Below are positions 1-5,356 of a DNA stretch of 11,820 nt, one piece after another. Under the pieces are notes generated by a model. It was given only the letters and a program-made list of their open reading frames with translations. It had not been told where the DNA came from and made no database searches. Numbering within the stretch: position 1 is the first letter of the stretch; every line of letters starts with the position of its first letter. Position numbers and translations under genes: made by a program. Origin of the DNA: Candidatus Cloacimonadota bacterium (lineage in GTDB: Bacteria; Cloacimonadota; Cloacimonadia; Cloacimonadales; TCS61); NCBI GenBank assembly GCA_030628755.1, contig DAOVQH010000042.1, positions 1-11,820 of the forward strand, given 5' to 3'.

Positions 1-136
1 GTGCTATTTATCATGGATTTTGTAAGTGCGTTAGGAAGGATTGGAAAGTTACAAAGTAGAAGGATAAAATCCTCTTCCTAAAGCCACTATGGAAACAAGT
101 GTAGAAAATTAGCGTTTATTCGCGATTTAGGAAAAA
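1..136. other. Upstream flank of the EndoQ-helicase gene, no certain gene
   Basis: Frame 1 is open from the window edge to a TAA at 79-81 (26 codons). This could be the tail of an upstream gene, but it is too short to recognise. An 8-bp inverted repeat (TTAGGAAG at 31-38, CTTCCTAA at 74-81) encloses a smaller one (AGGAT 61-65, ATCCT 69-73). It could form a hairpin, but there is no T-run to make it a convincing terminator. An AGGA at 129-132 lies 4 nt before the ATG at 137 and is the likely ribosome binding site of the next gene. No promoter is clear. Confidence 0.3.
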
Positions 137-3100
137 ATGAAATTCATAGCTGACTTCCACATCCACTCCCATTTCTCCATTGCAACCAGCAAGCAGCTTG
201 TGCCAGAATATCTGGATTACTGGGCAAAATTAAAAGGCATAACAGTTGTTGGAACCGGAGATTTTACTCATCCGAGTTGGTTGAAAGAGTTAAAGGAAAA
301 ACTTGAACCTGCTGAACAAGGTTTATTTAAACTGAAAAAAGAATATGTCCCAAACTTCCGAAGTTTCGAAAACTTCGGAAGTTTTTCTGAAAAAGAAGTC
401 CGATTTATCCTCACTACTGAAATAAGTAACATTTACAAAAAGGCGGGGAAAGTCCGAAAAGTTCACAACATGATTTTTGCTCCAGATTTTGAAACTGCAG
501 AAAAGATTCAGCAGTCATTAGTAAATATTGGTGGAAACATAACATCAGATGGCAGACCCATACTGGGTCTGGATTCAAAAGACCTGCTGGAAATAGCCCT
601 GAACTCTTCTGAAAATATTCTCTTTGTTCCTGCTCATATCTGGACTCCCTGGTTCTCTGTTCTGGGTGATAAATCCGGTTTTGATTCGATCGAGGAATGT
701 TTTGAAGATCTATCAGAACATATTTATGTTGTGGAAACAGGGTTATCATCAGATCCACCAATGAACTGGATTTGCAGTTTTCTTGATAAATACACTCTTA
801 TTTCCAATTCTGATGCTCATTCTCCTGAAAAGTTGGGTCGAAATGCCAATATTTTTAATACAGACCTTTCCTATAATTCGATTGTAAATGCTTTGAAATC
901 TGGAAATCCTGAGCAATGTCTTGGAACTATCGATCTTTTCCCGCAGGAAGGAAAATATCATTATGACGGTCATAGGAAATGTGGCATTCTCTGGGATCCG
1001 GTTGAAACTTTAAAGCATAACAGAATCTGTGCTGAATGCGGGAAAAAAGTTACGGTTGGCGTGATGAATCGAGTTGTGCAGTTGTCTGATAGAGAGGATT
1101 TCAAAGAGAGAAGAAACCGTCTTCCCTTTTATTCAATCATTCCTTTAAAGGAGATTCTATCAGAAATTTCAGGTGTCGGACCAAACTCCAAAAAGATTGA
1201 TAAAGAATATTATTCACTTCTGAAAAATATTGGTTCTGAACTTGATATTCTTCTCAATATCCCAATCGATGAAATTAAAAACAAAGGAACGGAAATTCTC
1301 TCTGAAGCTATCAAGAGAATGCGAAATGGGGAAATCTACATTAAAGAAGGTTTTGACGGAGAATTTGGTGTAATCAAGGTTTTCCAGAAGGGAGAAATAC
1401 AGTCATTTGATGATACATTATTCGATGATTTTGTTCAGATAAAACCTCCTCCAAAAAGAAAGCTCATTAACTTTGACCTGGATGAATACAGAAGATTACA
1501 AAATATGCAAAATGAACAGCAATCAAAAGACATGGAAATTAAGAAAAAAGTAATGTCTGGAAAACAAGACCTTTTAAGTAACCTGAATCCAGAGCAGAAA
1601 AAAGCAGTTGAACACACGAAAGGACCTGCATTGATCATTGCCGGACCCGGAACTGGCAAAACCCGTGTAATTGCTGTTCGTATCGCAAACCTGATCAAAA
1701 ATGAAAAGGTAAATCCTGAGAATATTTTAGCAGTCACTTTTACAAATAAAGCTGCCAATGAGATGAATGAACGGTTGGAACTTCTTCTCGACAAAGAAAT
1801 TATTTCAAGACTTCAGGTTAGCACTTTTCACGCTTTTGGATTTAGTATTATCAATGAATATCTCGATAAAACAGGACGCAGAGAAAACTTCTCAATTATC
1901 GATGAATATGATAAAAGAATAATTCTGCAACAGCAATTGGGATGTGATAAAAAGCAGGTTAAGAAAATCTCCGATTTCATAACAATAGCCAAACAAAACT
2001 TGAAAATACCTGATGAAATTAATGAAAAAGAAATTTCCGAAATTTTTAAAAAGTACGAAGAAATTTTAGAAGAACAGAATCTTTTTGACCTGGATGATTT
2101 GATCTGCCAACCTTTTAAAATTTTTGAAAAACATCCAGAAATACTCGCTCATTACAGGAAAAGATATCAATGGATTATGATCGATGAATATCAGGATATC
2201 AACTTTGCTCAATACCAGATGATACGCAAATTGATGCCGGAAAATGATTCCAATCTTTGTGTTATTGGTGATCCGAACCAGGGAATTTACGGATTTCGAG
2301 GAGCTGATGTTAAGTTCATCAATAAATTTATTGATGATTACCCAAAAGCAGTGACTTATCACCTGAAGAAAAGCTATCGCTGTCCTGAAAATGTTCTTAA
2401 AGCTTCCAGGAATGTTATCCAAGAAGAATCAGAAAAAGGATTTATAAAAGGTATAGAATCCGATCTGAAAGTAAAAATCTCAGAAAACAACTCAGATAAA
2501 AGTGAAGCAGAATTTGTTGCCAGAACCATTGAAAAAATGATGGGTGGTTTGCGATTCTTCTCGATGGACAGCCAGATCACAGAAGGCAATGAAGAAGCTG
2601 AAATTAAGAGTCTTTCCGATTTTGTTGTACTCTGCAGGATCAAAAACCAGATGAAAGCTTTAGAAAAAGCATTCAATGACCACAGTATCCCTTATCAGAA
2701 GGTTGGAACAGAATCGCTTTTCAGCCAGGAACCGGTTAAATCAATTATTGAAATAATCAATTTCTTAAGAAATCCTGACCAAACTTACTTAAAAGAGAAA
2801 TTGCTAAAAAAATCGAAAAGTATTGATATTAGAAAACTGAAAAAAAAGACTTCAAATAAATCATTAAAAGAAGCGATTCTTGAAATTATTGATAATTATT
2901 TTAAAGAAGAAAAGGATAAAGAGGAAATTAAGAAATTAATCGCCTTTGCTGGAAACTTCAGAAATAATACAGATGAATTCCTGAAAAATATTGCCTTGGG
3001 AACAGAAGTAGATGTTTTCAAACAGAACCTGGAAAAAATTACTTTAATGACTCTTCATGCAGCTAAAGGTCTTGAATTCCAGTGTGTTTTCATTGTTGGC

Positions 3101-3376
3101 TGCGAGAATGGTTTGCTACCATATTCCCTGTTTGAAAGTCAGGTTTCGGATTTTGATGAAGAAAAACGACTGCTTTATGTAGGGATGACAAGAGCTAAAA
3201 AATTTCTCTTTCTAACTCATGCAAAAAGAAGATTCATTATGGGTAAGGAATACAGATTAGAAAGAAGTTCTTTCCTGAATAGAATTGAAGAGGAATTGAT
3301 CGAGTATTCAAAATTAGAATACAAGAAAAAGAAAATAAAGAGGAAGGATGATTTGCAGCTTGAATTGTTTGAGTGA
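137..3376 (+). CDS. EndoQ-like PHP nuclease fused to UvrD/Rep-type DNA helicase
   Basis: This is probably a DNA repair enzyme combining a nuclease and a 3'-5' helicase in one chain. Residues 1-310 match the PHP-domain endonuclease Q family (TIGR00375-like). The metal motif DFHIHSH is at 6-12, GTGDFTHP at 39-46, SNSDAHSP at 223-230, and a probable zinc knuckle uses C282, C298 and C301. EndoQ enzymes nick DNA 5' of uracil, hypoxanthine or abasic sites. A short conserved stretch (ISGVGPNSKK, 344-353) and a charged linker (435-480) follow. Residues 481-1050 hold all superfamily 1A helicase motifs: Q motif NPEQKKAV, Walker A GPGTGKT (503-509), TFTNKAANEM, DEYQD (683-687), GDPNQGIYGFRG, SYRC, TLHAAKGLEF and YVGMTRA. 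The C-terminus is lysine-rich and ends QLELFE, resembling a beta-clamp binding peptide. The helicase half, at roughly 600 residues, is shorter than free-standing UvrD. The start is the ATG at 137 after AGGA at 129-132. The gene is intact, and its EndoQ portion carries an unusual in-frame palindrome (352-384). Confidence 0.9.
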   Translation: MKFIADFHIHSHFSIATSKQLVPEYLDYWAKLKGITVVGTGDFTHPSWLKELKEKLEPAEQGLFKLKKEYVPNFRSFENFGSFSEKEVRFILTTEISNIYKKAGKVRKVHNMIFAPDFETAEKIQQSLVNIGGNITSDGRPILGLDSKDLLEIALNSSENILFVPAHIWTPWFSVLGDKSGFDSIEECFEDLSEHIYVVETGLSSDPPMNWICSFLDKYTLISNSDAHSPEKLGRNANIFNTDLSYNSIVNALKSGNPEQCLGTIDLFPQEGKYHYDGHRKCGILWDPVETLKHNRICAECGKKVTVGVMNRVVQLSDREDFKERRNRLPFYSIIPLKEILSEISGVGPNSKKIDKEYYSLLKNIGSELDILLNIPIDEIKNKGTEILSEAIKRMRNGEIYIKEGFDGEFGVIKVFQKGEIQSFDDTLFDDFVQIKPPPKRKLINFDLDEYRRLQNMQNEQQSKDMEIKKKVMSGKQDLLSNLNPEQKKAVEHTKGPALIIAGPGTGKTRVIAVRIANLIKNEKVNPENILAVTFTNKAANEMNERLELLLDKEIISRLQVSTFHAFGFSIINEYLDKTGRRENFSIIDEYDKRIILQQQLGCDKKQVKKISDFITIAKQNLKIPDEINEKEISEIFKKYEEILEEQNLFDLDDLICQPFKIFEKHPEILAHYRKRYQWIMIDEYQDINFAQYQMIRKLMPENDSNLCVIGDPNQGIYGFRGADVKFINKFIDDYPKAVTYHLKKSYRCPENVLKASRNVIQEESEKGFIKGIESDLKVKISENNSDKSEAEFVARTIEKMMGGLRFFSMDSQITEGNEEAEIKSLSDFVVLCRIKNQMKALEKAFNDHSIPYQKVGTESLFSQEPVKSIIEIINFLRNPDQTYLKEKLLKKSKSIDIRKLKKKTSNKSLKEAILEIIDNYFKEEKDKEEIKKLIAFAGNFRNNTDEFLKNIALGTEVDVFKQNLEKITLMTLHAAKGLEFQCVFIVGCENGLLPYSLFESQVSDFDEEKRLLYVGMTRAKKFLFLTHAKRRFIMGKEYRLERSSFLNRIEEELIEYSKLEYKKKKIKRKDDLQLELFE
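352..384 (+). repeat. 33-nt perfect palindrome inside the EndoQ coding region
   Basis: The 15-nt arm AAACTTCCGAAGTTT (352-366) is followed by CGA and then its exact reverse complement (370-384). It is read in frame and supplies about residues 73-83 (NFRSFENFGSF), a low-complexity stretch between the PHP strand region and the conserved VRFILTTEIS. Each arm is itself almost palindromic. The length and perfection are hard to explain by protein coding alone, so a small mobile palindromic element inserted in frame is a reasonable reading. Confidence 0.75.
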
Positions 3377-3386
3377 ACTTCTTATT

Positions 3387-3555
3387 GTTCCCAATCCCCC
3401 CAGACTGTGTGAAAATCAAATATTTGCTGATTTTTAGAACTCAAATTTTAGTCTCCTTGATTCGAGATCGTTCATTAGTAGTGAAATATCGAGTTCTCTT
3501 TTCCGTCACTGAGTGACGGGCTACTGTTTTCACACAGGCTGCCCCGATTGGGAAC
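3387..3555. repeat. 169-bp nested inverted-repeat (MITE-like) element
   Basis: The ends are GTTCCCAATC (3387-3396) and GATTGGGAAC (3546-3555). Just inside them, CAGACTGTGTGAAAA (3401-3415) faces TTTTCACACAGGCTG (3527-3541), matching at 14 of 15 positions. Further in, AGAACTC (3436-3442) faces GAGTTCT (3491-3497), and a GC-rich hairpin lies at 3503-3519. The whole segment could fold into one long interrupted stem. It has no coding content and begins 10 nt after the helicase stop codon, so it could also act as that gene's 3' boundary. It resembles a non-autonomous element sharing its end sequence with the repeats around the transposase. Confidence 0.55.
3503..3519 (+). repeat. Perfect hairpin inside the 169-bp element
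   Basis: CCGTCACT (3503-3510), a single G, then AGTGACGG (3512-3519) form an 8-bp GC-rich stem. No T-run follows on either strand, so a terminator role is not supported. It is the most GC-rich part of the element interior. Confidence 0.5.
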
Positions 3556-3579
3556 ACAACATTCTGCACTCCCCACCTT

Positions 3580-3603
3580 GTTCCCAATCCCCCGATTGGG
3601 AAC
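3580..3603. repeat. GTTCCCAATC palindrome with CCCC loop
   Basis: GTTCCCAATC (3580-3589), loop CCCC, then GATTGGGAAC (3594-3603): perfect 10-bp arms. It uses the same end sequence as the 169-bp element just upstream and belongs to the GTTCCC repeat family that surrounds the transposase gene. Confidence 0.7.
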
Positions 3604-3615
3604 ACAGTATACAGC

Positions 3616-3674
3616 AAAACCCCTGTTTTGTTTTGTAGCTCTGAAACAGGATTTCTGAGAAAGTGCGTTCCCAA
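3616..3674 (+). repeat. 59-nt direct repeat, copy 1
   Basis: This copy begins AAAACCCCTG and ends GTGCGTTCCCAA. It differs from copy 2 (3737-3795) at two positions (57 of 59 identical). It contains a 7-bp stem, CCTGTTT against AAACAGG. Each copy is preceded by a GGGAACACA and ends in GTTCCCAA, so the repeat unit lies between two members of the GTTCCC family. Confidence 0.8.
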
Positions 3675-3701
3675 CGAGGAAGAAGCAAGCGGGTATGCCT
3701 T

Positions 3702-3731
3702 GTTCCTATCCGGCAGTTGCCGGATGGGAAC
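3702..3731 (+). repeat. 30-nt hairpin with TCCGGCA core
   Basis: The 14-nt arms GTTCCTATCCGGCA and TGCCGGATGGGAAC are separated by GT and pair throughout apart from one T-G wobble. The core TCCGGCAGTTGCCGGA (3709-3724) recurs exactly at 11365-11380 and in a degenerate form at 10013-10028. The outer part belongs to the GTTCCC family. Confidence 0.7.
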
Positions 3732-3736
3732 ACAAT

Positions 3737-3795
3737 AAAACCCCTGTTTTGTTTTATAGATCTGAAACAGGATTTCTGAGAAAGTGCGTTCCCAA
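3737..3795 (+). repeat. 59-nt direct repeat, copy 2
   Basis: This is the second copy of the repeat at 3616-3674, offset by 121 nt. The differences are G to A and C to A in the middle of the unit. It runs straight into the palindrome at 3788-3811. A shortened third version lies behind the transposase gene at 4492-4516. Confidence 0.8.
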
Positions 3796-3811
3796 AGAGG
3801 GCTTTGGGAAC
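3788..3811. repeat. GTTCCCAAAG palindrome before the transposase
   Basis: GTTCCCAAAG (3788-3797), AGGG, then CTTTGGGAAC (3802-3811): perfect 10-bp arms, about 65 nt before the transposase start. The same 10-nt arms recur behind the gene at 4423-4432 and 4470-4479, so the gene is bracketed by matching palindromes. Confidence 0.7.
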
Positions 3812-3876
3812 GATGATGGTTTGAGGATTGGGGACGATGAGTGAAGATATTAGTAAAAAAGAATAAGAGGAAAACA

Positions 3877-4416
3877 ATGCGTTCAAGATTCAGATTTGTA
3901 GATTTAGAAAATCAACTTTATTTTATGACTTTTACTGTTGTTGCAAAAATTCCAGTATTTACAAATTCAAAATATATGGATGTTATAATCAATAATTTCA
4001 AATTTTATAGAGAAAACGAAAATCTGAAAATATTCTATTATGTGATCATGGATAATCATATTCATTTAGTAGCTTCTCACGAAAAGAATATAAGTCGAAT
4101 TATTCAAAATTTCAAGAAATTTACTGCTAAAGAGATTTTAATTTTATTGAAAACTGATTCCCGGGAATGGATTCTGTATTTATTGAAGTATTATAAAAAG
4201 AAGTATAAAATAGAATCAAAATATCAATTCTGGCAGGAAGGAAGCCATCCGGAAATGATAATTAATTTGAATATGTTAAATCAGAAAGCAGATTATATTC
4301 ACAAGAATCCTGTAAAACGCGGATTAGTTGCTGAAGAACAGGATTGGTTGTATTCGAGTGCAAGGAATTTATATGGATTAAGCAATGTTTTTGAGGTTGA
4401 CCAACTTGAATTTTAA
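3877..4416 (+). CDS. REP-associated tyrosine (Y1/HUH) transposase
   Basis: This 179-residue protein belongs to the Y1 transposase family (Transposase IS200-like), in the RAYT branch that processes palindromic repeats by single-strand cleavage. The HUH metal motif is HIH at 61-63 (DNHIHLV), and the likely nucleophile is Y140 in ADYIHKNPVKRGLV. The C-terminal DWLYSSA at 157-163 is also typical of the branch. It is near the usual family length and looks intact. I chose the ATG at 3877 because AGAGG at 3866-3870 sits 6 nt upstream and the protein then begins MRSRFRF, typical of the family. The GTG at 3841 adds 12 lysine-rich residues without a good binding site. The gene is flanked on both sides by GTTCCC palindromes, its probable substrates. 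RAYTs are usually single-copy and domesticated rather than self-mobile. Confidence 0.88.
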   Translation: MRSRFRFVDLENQLYFMTFTVVAKIPVFTNSKYMDVIINNFKFYRENENLKIFYYVIMDNHIHLVASHEKNISRIIQNFKKFTAKEILILLKTDSREWILYLLKYYKKKYKIESKYQFWQEGSHPEMIINLNMLNQKADYIHKNPVKRGLVAEEQDWLYSSARNLYGLSNVFEVDQLEF

Positions 4417-4422
4417 CTCATT

Positions 4423-4479
4423 GTTCCCAAAGCTTCAGGACGTGAATACTAAGTAATTCACTGTTCCCTCTTTGGGAAC
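4423..4479. repeat. GTTCCCAAAG inverted repeat after the transposase
   Basis: GTTCCCAAAG (4423-4432) and CTTTGGGAAC (4470-4479) are exact reverse complements 37 nt apart, starting 6 nt after the transposase stop codon. A third element, GTTCCC at 4463-4468, can pair locally with GGGAAC at 4474-4479, so two alternative hairpins are possible. The arms match the palindrome before the gene (3788-3811). Confidence 0.6.
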
Positions 4480-4491
4480 ACAATATGAAGC

Positions 4492-4516
4492 AAAACACCT
4501 GAAAGTGCGTTCCCAA
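4492..4516 (+). repeat. Shortened third copy of the 59-nt repeat
   Basis: AAAACACCTG is joined directly to AAAGTGCGTTCCCAA, which are the two ends of the 59-nt repeat with the middle missing. Like the full copies, it is preceded by GGGAACACA and ends in GTTCCCAA. It lies behind the transposase gene while the two full copies lie before it. Confidence 0.6.
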
Positions 4517-4573
4517 TCAGGTTTACCCCGTGGAATTCAGTTTGCTGAATATTTCACTGGGGGGATTGGGAAC
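4509..4573. repeat. GTTCCCAATC inverted repeat holding a GTTTACCC hairpin
   Basis: GTTCCCAATC (4509-4518) faces GATTGGGAAC (4564-4573). Between them lies a second hairpin, CCCCGTGGAATTCAG (4526-4540) against CTGAATATTTCACTGGGG (4545-4562). The inner hairpin, beginning GTTTACCCCGTGGAAT, resembles the one at 11579-11615, so one repeat family appears to sit inside another. Confidence 0.6.
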
Positions 4574-4635
4574 GAGAATTAAAGTGGGGATTGGGAACGA
4601 GAAGTAAAAGTATTGGGAACGAGAAGTAAAAAAGT
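4565..4635 (+). repeat. Three tandem ATTGGGAACGAGAA repeats
   Basis: The units start at 4565, 4590 and 4612 with spacings of 25 and 22 nt. Each begins ATTGGGAACGAGAA followed by an A-rich tail. They form the right-hand edge of the repeat field, about 60 nt before the NTPase start. They carry only one arm of the GTTCCC palindrome, unlike the hairpins on the other side. Confidence 0.65.
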
Positions 4636-4697
4636 GAAAACACTTGTACATAGAGATTTTGAAAGGGGAATTTACCAACAAACTTGGGAAGGGAAAG

Positions 4698-5237
4698 ATG
4701 ATAAATAATATTTTAATATCAGGATATCCAGGAGTAGGTAAAACTACTTTAATTATGAAAATTATAAAAAAACTAAACTGTAAGATAAATGGATTCTATA
4801 CTTACGAGAAAAAAGAATCAGGAAAAAGAACAGGATTTTATATCACAGATTTTTCAGGTAACCAAATGGTTATGGCAGATATTAATTGCAATTCACTTTA
4901 TCGAGTAGGCAAATATGGTGTAAATGTAGAAGCAATTGAAAAAATTGGTATTTCTGCTTTAGAAAATGCAAAAGTAAATGCTGATTTAATCATCATTGAT
5001 GAAATTGGAAAAATGGAAATGTTCAGTTCAAAATTTTGTGAAATATTGGAAACTATATTTAATTCTTCAAAACCGGTTCTGGCAACCATTAGAATAAAAG
5101 ATTACCCCTTAACTGTTAAATTGAAAGCCAGAGATGATGTTAAATTATTTAACCTGACAATTAATAATCGAAATGAAATGGAAAAAATATTATTGAAAGT
5201 AACTAACGATCTACTTGCTCAACAATTTCGTAAATAA
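4698..5237 (+). CDS. THEP1-type nucleoside-triphosphatase
   Basis: This 179-residue P-loop NTPase of the NTPase_1/THEP1 family is the usual full length. The Walker A motif GYPGVGKT spans residues 9-16, and the Walker B region LIIIDEIGKMEMFS spans 98-110. The second is characteristic of this family. THEP1 proteins hydrolyse NTPs slowly in vitro and their cellular role is not settled. The start is the ATG at 4698, which follows a purine-rich GGGAAGGGAAAG. The longer reading from TTG at 4644 would add 18 residues before the P-loop without a binding site. The gene lies between the repeat field and the amrS remnant, about 120 nt before the activase, so co-transcription with the activase is possible but not shown. 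Confidence 0.88.
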   Translation: MINNILISGYPGVGKTTLIMKIIKKLNCKINGFYTYEKKESGKRTGFYITDFSGNQMVMADINCNSLYRVGKYGVNVEAIEKIGISALENAKVNADLIIIDEIGKMEMFSSKFCEILETIFNSSKPVLATIRIKDYPLTVKLKARDDVKLFNLTINNRNEMEKILLKVTNDLLAQQFRK

Positions 5238-5257
5238 TATCAAGAATGGGATAATGT

Positions 5258-5349
5258 TTATTCAATGGGTTCATTTCCAGGTATTGGATAACAATATTGT
5301 AAATAGGAAATACGAATTTTGTGGACATAAAACCCCGGGAATCTGGGAA
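5258..5349 (+). pseudogene. Remnant of the 3' end of an AmmeMemoRadiSam radical SAM gene
   Basis: The frame beginning GTT at 5269 reads VHFQVLDNNI, then ..FCG.., then PGIWE. It aligns without gaps to the last 27 residues of the intact protein ending at 11313: 19 of 27 residues and, by hand count, 64 of 81 bases are identical. Weaker similarity reaches back to about 5258. The reading ends a few codons later at TAA 5371-5373 instead of right after PGIWE. Upstream lies the end of the NTPase gene, so the rest of the gene is missing. One C-terminal zinc-ribbon cysteine is kept and the neighbouring one is replaced by tyrosine. This is a fragment, not a working gene. Confidence 0.85.
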
Positions 5350-5356
5350 TATAAAA

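Noticed and set aside
3441..3886. Two overlapping minus-strand reading frames of 77 and 118 codons in the repeat field
   Set aside because: They run through the inverted and direct repeats, so their translations only repeat the palindromes (for example the same NPVSELQNKTG stretch twice). No binding site or recognisable domain is present.
3387..4635. CRISPR array
   Set aside because: The repeats are palindromes in both orientations with irregular spacing and no set of equal-length unique spacers. No cas gene is present.
4644..4697. TTG start of the NTPase
   Set aside because: It adds 18 residues before a P-loop that normally lies near the N-terminus, without a binding site. The ATG at 4698 follows a purine-rich site.
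5321..5356. GTG start of the activase giving 12 extra residues
   Set aside because: This segment is the remnant of an amrS 3' end in another frame, and the ATG at 5357 has a GGGAA just upstream.
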